Assembly (NCBI GenBank): GCA_039180025.1
Contig: JBCDDZ010000027.1
Coordinates: 1-38,348, forward strand
Source of the DNA: Algisphaera sp039180025
GTDB lineage: Bacteria; Planctomycetota; Phycisphaerae; Phycisphaerales; Phycisphaeraceae
DNA length: 38,348 bases
Direction of reading: 5' to 3'
Below, piece after piece: positions 17,850-26,354 of the stretch. Within the stretch, counting starts at the first letter, position 1. Each line of letters opens with the position of its first letter. The translations under genes were made by a program, and so were the position numbers. The notes below the pieces were generated by a model. The model saw only the letters and a program-made list of their open reading frames with translations, ran no database searches and was not told the origin of the DNA.

Positions 17850-19286
17850 TCAGCCCTCGCTGCTCATCTTCATCAGAAACTCGGCATTGGTCGGCGTCTT
17901 CATCAGCCGGCCCTTGAGCAGCTCCATCGCTTCGACGACGTTCATGTCGGCGAGCACCTTGCGCAGACGGTACACCAGCTTGAGCTCGGTGGGGTCCATG
18001 AGCAGTTCTTCGCGGCGGGTGCCGGAGGCGGCGATGTCGATGGCGGGGTAGACCCGTTTCTCGACCAGCCGGCGGTCCAGGTGCAACTCGCTGTTGCCGG
18101 TACCCTTAAACTCTTCGAAGATGATGTCGTCGGCCTTGCTGCCGGTGTCGACCAGCGCGGTCGCGAGGATCGTCAACGACCCGCCGTTCTCGATCGCCCG
18201 GGCGGACCCGAAGAATTTCTTGGGCCGCTGTAGCGCGTTGGAATCCAGACCGCCGGTCAGGATCTTGCCCGAGTGTGGCATCTCGGCGTTGTACGCCCGG
18301 GCCATGCGGGTGATCGAGTCCATGAGGATGATGACGTCGTGGCCGTACTCCACCAGGCGGCGGGACTTCTCGATACACATCTCGCAGACCTGCACGTGCC
18401 GGGTCGTGTTTTCGTCGAAGGTCGACGCGACCACCTCGACCTTGGGCGGGGTGTTGGCTTTGAAGTCGGTGACCTCTTCGGGCCGCTCGTCGATCAGGAG
18501 CACGATCACCTTGCAGTCGGGGTAGTTGGTGATCAGCGACTTGGCCATTTTCTGGAGCAGGACCGTTTTACCGGTGCGCGGGGGGGCGACGATCAGGCCG
18601 CGCTGGCCCTTGCCCACCGGGGCGACCAGGTCGACGATGCGCATCTCAAAGTTCGCGTCGTCGCCGGGGGTTTCCATGACGAAGCGTTCGAACGGGTGAA
18701 GCGGGGTCAGGTCGTCGAAGTCTTTGAGTTCGTTGAGGTGCTGGGGGTCTTCACCGTTGATCGCATCGACCCGGAGCAACGCGAAGTAGCGCTCGGATTC
18801 TTTGGGCGGCCGGATGGTACCCGCCACGACGTGCCCGACTTTGAGCCCGAAGCGCCGGATCTGCGACGGGCTCACGTAGATGTCGTCGGGGCAGGCCAGG
18901 TAGGACTGCTCGGGGCTGCGCAGGAAACCGAACCCGTCGGGCAGAATCTCCAGGACGCCTTCGCCGTACATCAGCCCCTTGGCCGAGAAGTGTTTTTCCA
19001 GGATGCGGAAGATCAGCCGGTTGGTGCTCAGGCCTTCGATGTCCGACTCGGCCAGCCCCTCTTCCTCGGCGAGTTGGAGCAGCGGTTCGTCGTCCATCGC
19101 CTCGAGGTCGCGCACGGTCAGGTCGGCCCGCTTGGCTTCCTCGTACCGCTCCTGGGTTTCCGCGTCGAGCTCCTGATCGCTCTGGGGGGCGGGGGGATCG
19201 ACCTTGGCGTCGGCGGCCTTGGCGGCGGATTTTTTGGTGGTTTTCTTCTTCGAAACTTTCTTCTTCGTCGGGGCTTTCTCGGCCAT
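17850..19286 (-). CDS. rho: Transcription termination factor Rho
   Basis: Rho is a hexameric RNA-dependent helicase that ends transcription at C-rich untranslated RNA. It has 478 aa from the ATG at 19286, with AAGGAG 11 nt upstream. A Lys/Ala-rich N-terminal extension of about 60 residues precedes the Rho N-domain helix pair (LTVRDLEAM onward). The cold-shock-like RNA-binding domain follows with GVLEILPDGFGFLRSP, then the ATPase core with P-loop APPRTGKT (R237-T241) and the Walker B strand VIILMDSITRMARAYN. E. coli has APPKAGKT at the P-loop. The gene is preceded by a long C-rich leader and followed by a coupled small gene and a nucleotidyltransferase, an unusual downstream context. Confidence 0.95.
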   Translation of the reverse strand: MAEKAPTKKKVSKKKTTKKSAAKAADAKVDPPAPQSDQELDAETQERYEEAKRADLTVRDLEAMDDEPLLQLAEEEGLAESDIEGLSTNRLIFRILEKHFSAKGLMYGEGVLEILPDGFGFLRSPEQSYLACPDDIYVSPSQIRRFGLKVGHVVAGTIRPPKESERYFALLRVDAINGEDPQHLNELKDFDDLTPLHPFERFVMETPGDDANFEMRIVDLVAPVGKGQRGLIVAPPRTGKTVLLQKMAKSLITNYPDCKVIVLLIDERPEEVTDFKANTPPKVEVVASTFDENTTRHVQVCEMCIEKSRRLVEYGHDVIILMDSITRMARAYNAEMPHSGKILTGGLDSNALQRPKKFFGSARAIENGGSLTILATALVDTGSKADDIIFEEFKGTGNSELHLDRRLVEKRVYPAIDIAASGTRREELLMDPTELKLVYRLRKVLADMNVVEAMELLKGRLMKTPTNAEFLMKMSSEG

Positions 19287-19299
19287 GAGAGGGGAGACT

Positions 19300-19400
19300 C
19301 CTTGGGGGCTTATTGGCCGTGCTCGCACGCGGGGCGGGCAGGGTGGTGGGGGGCAAACGGGATGGACGGGGGATGTAGCGGGGTGCAGGAAGTGTGACGT
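19300..19400 (-). promoter_or_regulatory. C-rich, G-poor leader of rho (rut-like)
   Basis: In the mRNA sense the stretch from about 19400 down to 19330 has roughly 40 C and only about 8 G in 70 nt, by hand count, in a chromosome where C and G are usually balanced. Such C>G bubbles upstream of the reading frame are the known hallmark of Rho utilisation sites, and rho genes are often autoregulated by premature termination in the leader. Confidence 0.5.
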
Positions 19401-19457
19401 GGCCCCGGTCGCGGGGAGGAGGCGGGCGGCCGGGCGGGGAGCCCGGGGGTGCGGCAA

Positions 19458-19500
19458 GGCCGCGGCAAAATCAGCTTAAATAAAAGAATAAAATCAATGG
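19458..19500 (-). promoter_or_regulatory. AT-rich promoter candidate for rho
   Basis: This short AT-rich island (minus strand TTGATTTTATTC followed by TTTATTTAAG) sits within a GC-rich gap, about 180 nt upstream of the rho start. It is the only promoter-like patch in the coaE-rho gap. I cannot fix the -35 and -10 with confidence. Confidence 0.35.
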
Positions 19501-19578
19501 TCCGTCTCAGCCCACGGCTCGCCCCGCGTGGCCGGGCGGCCGGACAAGCGTTACGACCGCGGGGTCGTCGGGTGGGGC

Positions 19579-20226
19579 TCAGCGGTGTGTCGCGAGGATT
19601 TCGTCGAGCAATCGACGGGCTTCAGACTTTGCCGTCCCTGGGTCGGCGGTACTGTCGAAAATATAATCGGCGCGGGCGCGCTTGATGTCAAGCCCCGCCT
19701 GGTTTTTCTCTCGCCGGTCGAGTTCCGCTGTGGTCCAGCCCCGCCCCCGCTCGACCCGTTGCTGCCGCACCGCCCGCGGCGCATCGACAAACACCAGCCG
19801 ATCGCAGCCCGCGTCCAGGCCCTGCTCCAGCAGCAGCGGGCAGTCCTCCACGACCGCCAGCACCGCCGAATCCTTTTGGTACGCCGTGCGCAGCGCCCGC
19901 CGCTGTGCGCTCACGCGCGGATGCACCACCGACTCCAGCCGCGCGAGCGCCTCGGGGGCGTCGAACACCCGCCGCCCCACCGCTGCCCGGTCCACGCCGC
20001 CCCCGGCGGTCAGCACGTCTCCACCCCACCACGCCACCAGTTGGTCCCGCACCGCCGGCTCGTTCAGCGACGCCCGCGCCAGCGCATCCGCATCGATCAC
20101 CCCTGCCCCCATGTCCCGCATCAGCCCCGCCAGGTGGCTCTTCCCCGAGCCCGGCCCGCCCATCAGCCCGATGATCGGCTTCCCGCTTCCGCCCCGCTCA
20201 CCGATCGGCCGATCTACAGATCCCAT
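19579..20226 (-). CDS. coaE: Dephospho-CoA kinase
   Basis: CoaE phosphorylates the 3'-hydroxyl of the ribose in dephospho-CoA, the last step of CoA synthesis. The 215-aa length fits the family. The P-loop GGPGSGKS is at 23-30, followed by GAGVIDADALAR, the substrate-binding DAD region. The LESVVHPRVSAQRRAL block matches the CoaE lid/CoA region, and EDCPLLLEQGLDAGCDRLVFVDAP (about 128-151) is the usual Walker-B-like segment with P-L-L-E. The ATG is preceded by TATGAT at exactly 6 nt and no ribosome-binding site is obvious, suggesting a leaderless mRNA. rho follows on the same strand after 292 nt. Confidence 0.92.
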   Translation of the reverse strand: MGSVDRPIGERGGSGKPIIGLMGGPGSGKSHLAGLMRDMGAGVIDADALARASLNEPAVRDQLVAWWGGDVLTAGGGVDRAAVGRRVFDAPEALARLESVVHPRVSAQRRALRTAYQKDSAVLAVVEDCPLLLEQGLDAGCDRLVFVDAPRAVRQQRVERGRGWTTAELDRREKNQAGLDIKRARADYIFDSTADPGTAKSEARRLLDEILATHR

Positions 20227-20232
20227 CGGTTC

Positions 20233-20238
20233 ATCATA
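20233..20238 (-). promoter_or_regulatory. TATGAT -10 box, 6 nt before the coaE ATG
   Basis: TATGAT, then GAACCG, then ATG. No good -35 is visible upstream. It fits the shared leaderless start pattern. Confidence 0.55.
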
Positions 20239-20344
20239 AATCCCCCGCCCCCGTACCGCCCGCCCGACCTTTGCACCGCTTGCTCACCGATGGGTCGTCT
20301 TACAAAAACAGAACTCAGCCCCGAACCACCCCGCCTCAAAATCA

Positions 20345-20420
20345 CCGCCCCCGGAATCGCTCCCGCAACCACCCCGGAACCACCCCCGGACCAGCCCCCG
20401 GACCAGCCTCGGAGTGATCT
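20345..20420. repeat. CCCCCGGAA micro-repeat cluster, intergenic
   Basis: One exact copy (20348-20356) and several variants (CCCCGGAACC, CCCCCGGACC twice, CCTCGGAG) lie between the gluzincin stop and coaE. The cluster is outside any gene I can support, which argues that the repeat is maintained at DNA or RNA level rather than as peptide. Confidence 0.7.
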
Positions 20421-20465
20421 CCACAACTACCCCAGGAACATCTCCGCCGTCTCGCCACACCCGTC

Positions 20466-21935
20466 TCACGGCCGCAGTTCCCGGATATTCAGGCTCCCCC
20501 CGAACCCCTTTACCAGCGTCTGGAGTTCCACCCCGTAGTCTTCCCGCATCGCCTGCTGCCACGACTTGCCGTCCTTCATCGCGTTGATGAAGGCCCGGTA
20601 CCGGTCCCCGCTCTGCTGGATCATGTAGCTCGTGAAAAGCTGGGCCACCGGGTATTGCCACCCGTCGATGTGCTGCGCCTCGAAAAAAGTGCTACCCCCC
20701 ATGGTGCGCAGCGCTCGCAGGTCGCGGATCCCCCGCTCCACCCGTGCGGCGTAATCGCTTTCGCCGAAACCGCGGTTCTCGACCAGCGCGGTGGAGACGT
20801 GCTCCGCGAGGCCCTCGTTGATCCACGAATCGATAAAGGGAAACGAGCGGTAGCGGTGGACAAACGCGTGGACCGCTTCGTGTACCAGCACCCGCGCGAA
20901 ATTCAACTGGTTCCGGTCGCGGTAGAACGTCACCTCCACAAACCCGTTGCCGAACGACCGGCAGAGCCCCGCCGACCCCTGCGAATTCATCCCGTAGTTC
21001 ACCATGTGGAACCGGTGGTAGTCCCGCGGGTCCGCAAACACGATGATCAGGCCCCGGCCCCGGAAGATGTTGGTCCCCCGCTTGATCTCAAAGATCTTGC
21101 ACAGCCGGTCGTACATCTCGTCGAGCAGCCCGACCCACCGCTTGGCCTCCTTCGCCGGCAGGTCGGTGTAAAACAGAAAATAGTCCGACTCCTTCTCGTA
21201 CAGACGCAGCCTCACCCCCATCGCCTCCTGCTGCTGCTGCACGCTCGCCTTGATCTCTTCGACGCTCGACGCCATCAACTCGTCCGACAGCTCGCCCCAG
21301 AACTGCGACTGCACCGCGCCCTGAGACACCGGCCCGCTGTCCCGCCCCGCTCCCTCGTGCCCGCCGCCACCGTGGCCCGCACCCCCGGAATCCGCACCCC
21401 CGGAATCCGCCGCACCCCCGGAATCCGCCGCGCCCCCGGAACCCGCCGTACCGCCGGCGTCTGGCTCCGCCGGGTCGTCGTACGGCACGACCTCCCCGGC
21501 CCGCAGCCGCTCGGCCTTCTCCGCCAGGCCCGGCTCGGCCCGCAGCGCTTTACGCAGCGCCTCCTCCGCCCAGGGCTCGCCCTTGTCCCGCTGATAAAGC
21601 ATCCCCGCCAGCGTGAACCACCCCCGCGCGTCGTCGTGGGCGAGCACCTTCTCTTGTACACCCAGCAGCCGATCCGCCCGGAGCTGCGACCACGCCACCC
21701 GGGTCATCTCCTGGGCCGGGGTCTTCAGGTCGAACCCCGTGGCGTCGTACGCGGTCAACCACCCGCGCAGCCGCTCGCCGTCCTCGGTCTGCACCACCAA
21801 CTTGACCGGCGGATCCACTGCCTCGCCCGTCGCCGGCCCGGCCATCAAGACCCACGCCAGTATCCACAGCCAACCCCTGCACGAAACCATCCCTGCCGCG
21901 GTGTGCCTGCCATTTTTCATCGAGTCAGCTCCCAT
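20466..21935 (-). CDS. Secreted gluzincin-type metallopeptidase-like protein (DUF1570-like)
   Basis: The 489-aa protein starts at the ATG at 21935, with AGGAG 9 nt upstream; an in-frame ATG 15 nt later is possible. A signal peptide (hydrophobic core about 22-34, AxA-type end) is followed by a domain of about 120 residues with a small-domain look (VKLVVQTEDGERLRGWL). A Gly/Ser/Ala linker at about 160-200 is encoded by the CCCCCGGAA micro-repeat. The C-terminal peptidase-like domain contains H352-E353-x-x-H356, with N373-E374-G-L-A-E378 downstream: the zinc site and glutamate pattern of gluzincins. It is the last gene of the row from the solute-binding protein. The substrate is unknown; a planctomycete-wide DUF1570 family is my best match. 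Confidence 0.75.
   Translation of the reverse strand: MGADSMKNGRHTAAGMVSCRGWLWILAWVLMAGPATGEAVDPPVKLVVQTEDGERLRGWLTAYDATGFDLKTPAQEMTRVAWSQLRADRLLGVQEKVLAHDDARGWFTLAGMLYQRDKGEPWAEEALRKALRAEPGLAEKAERLRAGEVVPYDDPAEPDAGGTAGSGGAADSGGAADSGGADSGGAGHGGGGHEGAGRDSGPVSQGAVQSQFWGELSDELMASSVEEIKASVQQQQEAMGVRLRLYEKESDYFLFYTDLPAKEAKRWVGLLDEMYDRLCKIFEIKRGTNIFRGRGLIIVFADPRDYHRFHMVNYGMNSQGSAGLCRSFGNGFVEVTFYRDRNQLNFARVLVHEAVHAFVHRYRSFPFIDSWINEGLAEHVSTALVENRGFGESDYAARVERGIRDLRALRTMGGSTFFEAQHIDGWQYPVAQLFTSYMIQQSGDRYRAFINAMKDGKSWQQAMREDYGVELQTLVKGFGGSLNIRELRP
21381..21445. repeat. CCCCCGGAA micro-repeat cluster in the gluzincin linker
   Basis: There are four exact copies (21382-21390, 21397-21405, 21415-21423, 21433-21441) at spacings of 15, 18 and 18 nt. 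On the coding strand they give DSGGA/GSGGA units. The spacings are multiples of three, so the linker length varies in whole residues. Confidence 0.85.
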
Positions 21936-22356
21936 CGTGAAGGCTCCTGCCCCGTCCCTGGCCCTCCCCCTTCGCGTCCGTCCCGTCTTCGGCCAGTCGA
22001 TCCAGGATCAGCCGTTCTAACTGCTCCAACCCCGTCGCTCCGCCCATCCGGTCCGCGTCGAGCCAGACCGTGGCCTCGGGCTCTCCGCCCGCGCCACCGG
22101 GCCGCTCGGCCAGCACCGCCGGCCAGCGCACCCCCGACACATCGTAACGCCCTACGGCTTCGTCGCGGTGCAAAAACTCGACCTCCGCCGGCAGCGCCGC
22201 CACGAACGCCCGCCACCGCTTTTTCATCCCCAGCGGGTGGTGCGTCACCGCGCAGAGCCCGCAGCGATAACTCCCGGGCGACACCAACTTGTGCGCGCTA
22301 TCCAGCGCCGCGTTCCACCGCCCCGACCTCGCGTTGTAAACAAAAACCAGCTTCAC
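21925..22356 (-). CDS. Conserved 143-aa protein of unknown function
   Basis: The GTG start (22356) overlaps the SDR stop in a GTGA. The N-terminus VFVYNARSGRWNAALDSAHK followed by Y-R-C-x-L-C (C32, C35) is a pattern I recognise from a widespread uncharacterised bacterial family with YNA(N/R)SG and a CxLC pair. The middle has a KKRWRAFV helix, and the C-terminal third is predicted disordered and Arg/Gly-rich. The Cys pair could bind metal or be redox active. It overlaps the next gene by 11 nt. Its function is not known. Confidence 0.7.
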   Translation of the reverse strand: MKLVFVYNARSGRWNAALDSAHKLVSPGSYRCGLCAVTHHPLGMKKRWRAFVAALPAEVEFLHRDEAVGRYDVSGVRWPAVLAERPGGAGGEPEATVWLDADRMGGATGLEQLERLILDRLAEDGTDAKGEGQGRGRSLHDGS

Positions 22357-23174
22357 CCCTCCGCCCCCCGGTCCATGCCGCCGTCCGATCCGCCGGGCTG
22401 CTGCAGTCTCGCCACTATCCGCCGGGTGACCCGCCGCGGCAGCCACTTGGCCAGCCACGTCCCCACCCGGTTCATGGCCCCGGGCACCACGACCAGCCGG
22501 CCCGCCTCGGCGGCCCGCCAACCCACCCCGGCGACACGCTCCGCGGTCATCGTCCCCAGATGGAACAGCTTCGCGTCCGCCATATCCGCGGCCTCGCCAA
22601 ACTCCGTGGCCGTCGGCCCCGGGCACAGCACCGTCACCGTCACCCCGGTCCCCCGCAGCTCCTCCGCGATCGCCTCGCTAAAGCTCACCACGTAGGCCTT
22701 GCTCGCGTAGTAGACCGCCATGTTCGGCCCCGCCTGGAACGCCGCCATCGACGCCACGTTGAGCACCCCGCCCCGCCCCCGCGCGACCATCCCCGGCAGC
22801 ACCCACCGGCACAGATCGGTAAGTGCCCCGACGTTCAACCGCACCATCGCCGCCTGCCGCTCGGGGTCCAGTTCCGCGAACCGCCCGAGCGCCCCGAACC
22901 CCGCGTTGTTTACCAGGACGTCCACTTCACGCACCCGCGCCTCGACTTCGCGTTGTAGAGCCGCCGCCCCGCCCGCCGCCGCCAGGTCGCAAACCACGAC
23001 CTCCACGTCCGTGCCGTGGGCATCGCGGAGCCGCTGCGCGAGAAGATTTAGCCGATCTTCGCGTCGGGCCGTGAGAATCAGGCGGTCGCCCCCGGCGGCG
23101 TAACGCTCCGCCAACGCCTCGCCGATCCCCGACGACGCCCCGGTCACCAGCACCGTTTTTTTGCCTGGGGTCAT
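22353..23174 (-). CDS. Short-chain dehydrogenase/reductase (classical SDR)
   Basis: This 273-aa NAD(P)-dependent oxidoreductase has the cofactor loop TGASSGIG at 11-18, NNAG near residue 90, and the catalytic Y155-x3-K159 with the preceding serine in VLNVASMAA. The arginine in LILTARREDRL favours NADPH. A C-terminal tail of about 40 residues with a hydrophobic/basic segment (GTWLAKWLPRRVTRRIV) could attach it to the membrane, as in the DltE/YqjQ-like SDR subgroup. The ATG has GGAAGG 6 nt upstream and lies 34 nt after the solute-binding gene. The substrate is unknown. Confidence 0.88.
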   Translation of the reverse strand: MTPGKKTVLVTGASSGIGEALAERYAAGGDRLILTARREDRLNLLAQRLRDAHGTDVEVVVCDLAAAGGAAALQREVEARVREVDVLVNNAGFGALGRFAELDPERQAAMVRLNVGALTDLCRWVLPGMVARGRGGVLNVASMAAFQAGPNMAVYYASKAYVVSFSEAIAEELRGTGVTVTVLCPGPTATEFGEAADMADAKLFHLGTMTAERVAGVGWRAAEAGRLVVVPGAMNRVGTWLAKWLPRRVTRRIVARLQQPGGSDGGMDRGAEG

Positions 23175-23208
23175 CGCCCGCCTTCCGTCGGTTGTGCTCT
23201 GCTCCGTA

Positions 23209-24798
23209 TCACCGCCAGCCCAGCCGCACGATCTCCCGGTAGTTGTCGCGGAAAAACGCGGTCCACGCCAGCCGGTCGCGCAGCCGCTGGTCTCGGCTTC
23301 CCCGGTGGAACCGCTCGGCGACCGCCTTCAAGACCCCCGCCGCTTCGTCGTGCCGTGGGTGCCCCGGGTCCGCCAGCACCGCGGGCCATTGCTCGGCCAG
23401 CGCCACGTCGGGCCACGCCGGCGTCAGGCCCGGAGGCATGGCCTCGAACCGCCGCCGCATCTCGGCCTTGGCCGGGTGGTCCTCCGGCGTCCGCCGCAGC
23501 GTCTCCCACGCCGCCACCAGGTCGCCGTGCACGTCGACCGCCATGGCCTTGGTCAGCGGCGCCACGGCGTTGAAAAAATCCGGCATCCCCGCCGCGACCG
23601 GCGCCGCCGACGCGAACGGGTCCACCTCCGGATCAGTCCACCACCACTTCTCCTGCGGGGTGTAGAGGTCGACCCGGATCGGCATCCGCCGCAGCGCGTG
23701 ACGCACCGGGCCGCCCGCCACCCCGACCCGCCGCTGCCACAGCCGCTGCGCCTCGGCCGAGAGCAACCACTCGATAAATCGCGTCGCGAGTTCCGGGCGT
23801 GGCGCTCCGCGCAGCAGCGTCACCGGGTCCGCCGTGGTCGCCGTCATGCTCCGCCCGCCGACCACCGGGTCCGCGTAGCCCACCCGGCTGGTCCGCGCCG
23901 CCCCGGCCGGGTCCCCCGACCAGCCCGCCGCGGCCACCGCGCCCGCCTGGGTCCGGCCGTAGAAATCGATGCACATCCCCGCCGCCGCCTCCCCCGCGGA
24001 GACGTCCACCGGCACCTTGCTGGCGCTGCTCGAAAAATACCGGGCGTTGGCAAACACCCGCCGCAGGGTGCCCCAGCCCGCCTCCCACCCGCTGCGCCGC
24101 AGCACCGTGTTCAACGTCGCCGCGATCGATCCGGAATGCCCCGGGTCCGCCAGCGCCAGCCAGCCCTCGTACCCCGGGTCCGCCAAGTCCGACCACGTCT
24201 GGGGCGGGTCCCGCCCGAGCATCGCCAACAGGTCGCGGTTGTAGACGATCCCGAAACTTGACAACGCCGTGCCCACCCACAGCCGCTCGGGGTGGACCAG
24301 CGGCTCCGCCCCGAGGCTCCGCTGCGGGAACGCCCGGTCGACCAAACCCGCCGGCAGGTCCGCGGCCACCGCGACCGCGACCCGCCGCTCGGTTCCGTCG
24401 CCTTCCGTCACACGCACGCCCCCGGCGAGCTTGTCGTGGTCGTAGGTCCCCCCGCCGAAAAACAGGTCCGCCCCGATGCCCCGGTCTTCTTCCCCGCGGT
24501 TCGCTTTGGCTTCGAACTGAGCCAGCACCGTCCGCCGCAGGTCCGTCGTCCCCCCGCCCGCCCGCCAATCGAACCGGACCGGGGTCTCGCCCCGCGACGC
24601 CCGCCAACGGTTAAAGCCCGCCGCCATCTCGAAGCGGATCTGCTCGTTGTGCGGAGTGTAGACCACCAGCGTTTCGGCCCGGCCGGCCCGGATCGCCTCG
24701 CCGCTCCCGCCCGCCCCCTCGCCCCGGAGCGCGAACGGCACCGCCACCACCGCTAGCATCAACCCCAGCACCAGCCACTGCCTGACCCGTTCACGCAT
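23209..24798 (-). CDS. Extracellular solute-binding protein (ABC type)
   Basis: The 529-aa exported protein has a signal peptide or N-terminal anchor (about 7-24). The two-lobed binding fold begins with ETLVVYTPHNEQIRFEM. The middle has SSFGIVYNRDLLAMLG and LADPGYEGWLALADP, patterns shared with iron/thiamine/polyamine-type binding proteins. A C-terminal extension of about 130 residues is more than most family members have. No permease or ATPase gene is adjacent, so it is an orphan here. The start has TAGATT exactly 6 nt upstream and no ribosome-binding site. It heads the row solute-binding protein, SDR, 143-aa protein, gluzincin. Confidence 0.8.
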   Translation of the reverse strand: MRERVRQWLVLGLMLAVVAVPFALRGEGAGGSGEAIRAGRAETLVVYTPHNEQIRFEMAAGFNRWRASRGETPVRFDWRAGGGTTDLRRTVLAQFEAKANRGEEDRGIGADLFFGGGTYDHDKLAGGVRVTEGDGTERRVAVAVAADLPAGLVDRAFPQRSLGAEPLVHPERLWVGTALSSFGIVYNRDLLAMLGRDPPQTWSDLADPGYEGWLALADPGHSGSIAATLNTVLRRSGWEAGWGTLRRVFANARYFSSSASKVPVDVSAGEAAAGMCIDFYGRTQAGAVAAAGWSGDPAGAARTSRVGYADPVVGGRSMTATTADPVTLLRGAPRPELATRFIEWLLSAEAQRLWQRRVGVAGGPVRHALRRMPIRVDLYTPQEKWWWTDPEVDPFASAAPVAAGMPDFFNAVAPLTKAMAVDVHGDLVAAWETLRRTPEDHPAKAEMRRRFEAMPPGLTPAWPDVALAEQWPAVLADPGHPRHDEAAGVLKAVAERFHRGSRDQRLRDRLAWTAFFRDNYREIVRLGWR

Positions 24799-24804
24799 CG
24801 CCCC

Positions 24805-24810
24805 AATCTA
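24805..24810 (-). promoter_or_regulatory. TAGATT -10 box, 6 nt before the solute-binding gene ATG
   Basis: TAGATT, GGGGCG, ATG. It lies in the 160-nt divergent gap shared with tadA, whose own box is on the other strand. Confidence 0.5.
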
Positions 24811-24946
24811 CCACCGGCCCCACCGGCCCCGCGACGCCGACCTCACGATTTAACCAACTTATGACTTTGCCCGGCGGGCCGCCGCGGGCCGCTCCCCGCC
24901 GCCCCGCGGGCTCGGCGGCCGCCACCGCGTATCGGGTGCCGCCGGT

Positions 24947-24952
24947 TACACT
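24947..24952 (+). promoter_or_regulatory. TACACT -10 box, 6 nt before the tadA GTG
   Basis: TACACT, six C, then GTG. The lack of any purine-rich sequence before the start supports a leaderless mRNA. Confidence 0.55.
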
Positions 24953-24958
24953 CCCCCC

Positions 24959-25501
<543 letters not shown>

Positions 25502-25628
25502 ATGGAGGCCGACCCCGTATTCTCCGCCCCGCTGCACCGCGGGTGAAAAAAGCCGCTCGTTTTTTTCGTGGCGGACTTATTTTGTGGCCTCCGCAAGCGT
25601 CGTCACGGTAGACCCGGATTTTTTCTTG

Positions 25629-26151
25629 ATGGATACCCCCAGTGACCTGAGCCGTTTCGCGGCGGACGGCGACCAAGACGCGTTTGCTCGGCTGGTGCGC
25701 CGGCACGAGCGGATCGTCTGCGCGGTGTGTCGGCGGGTGCTCTCGAACCCGGCCGACGTCGACGACGCGGCCCAGGAAACCTTCGCGAAGCTCGCCCAGC
25801 ACGCGGGGACGGTCCGCGGCGATGTGACCGGGTGGCTGGTCGTCCCGGCCCGCAACGCCGCGGTCAGCCGGATCCGCCGCGACGCGGCTCGCCGCCGGCA
25901 CGAACAATCGCCCGCCGCCGTACCCCACCCGGCTCCCCGACGCCGAACTGCTCGCGGAACTCGACGCGGCGCTGCTCGAACTCGACGCGACGGACCGTGG
26001 GCTAATCGCCCAGTATGGCTACGAGCAGCAGACCTAGTCCGAACTCGCGACGCTGCACGGCATCTCGCAACCCGGGCTGAAGTATCGGCTTGACGGGGCG
26101 CTCGCGCGTTTGAAGAAAATGCTGAGCCGTCGAGGCGTGACCGGGGCCTAG
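25629..26151 (+). pseudogene. Broken ECF sigma factor gene
   Basis: The first part (ATG at 25629) reads as a sigma-70 region 2 of planctomycete ECF type: DAFARLVRRHERIVCAVCRRVL, then DVDDAAQETFAKLAQHAG, then a GWL helix and RNAAVSRIRRDAARRR. After about 25900 the family pattern continues only in the +1 frame (PDAELLAELDAALLELD), where a TAG at 26035-26037 interrupts it. A region-4-like part (SELATLHGISQPGLKYRL and LARLKKML) then runs to TAG at 26149-26151. One frameshift plus one in-frame stop argue for a decayed gene; a sequencing error could explain the shift but not both. Confidence 0.75.
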
Positions 26152-26177
26152 GCGGCCGGGGTGGCGGCCTGACCCAA

Positions 26178-26250
26178 CGCCCGCGGCAGGATTTGAACCT
26201 ACGACCTGAGCTTTAGGAAAGCCCTGCTCTATCCGCTGAGCTACGCGGGC
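26178..26250 (-). tRNA. tRNA-Arg (CCU)
   Basis: A full cloverleaf can be folded: acceptor GCCCGCG with CGCGGGC, D-arm GCTC/GAGC, anticodon stem GGGCT/AGCTC with loop TTCCTAA (anticodon CCT, read CCU), and T-arm GTAGG TTCAAAT CCTGC (one G-T pair). Discriminator base G; CCA is not encoded. It would read AGG codons, which are rare in this GC-rich sequence. Confidence 0.93.
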
Positions 26251-26262
26251 CGCGGACAAAAC

Positions 26263-26268
26263 ATAGTA
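26263..26268 (-). promoter_or_regulatory. Candidate -10 box of tRNA-Arg
   Basis: TACTAT lies 12 nt upstream of the mature tRNA 5' end. No clear -35 at 17 nt. Confidence 0.35.
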
Positions 26269-26354
26269 ACCCGCTCCGCGTCGGCGGACACGGCCGGGTA
26301 TCCCGCCGTGGCAACCGGTAAACGCAAGCGTTCTCCGCCGCTCCGCCGGGGCAT

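Noticed and set aside
22357..22626. Upstream extension of the 143-aa protein
   Set aside because: It lies wholly inside the SDR gene in another frame. The conserved part starts right at the coupled GTG (22356).
25540..25575. A-run and T-run flanking GCCGCTCG after tadA, as a terminator
   Set aside because: The stem would be only A-T pairs with no GC core, so it is not a convincing intrinsic terminator.
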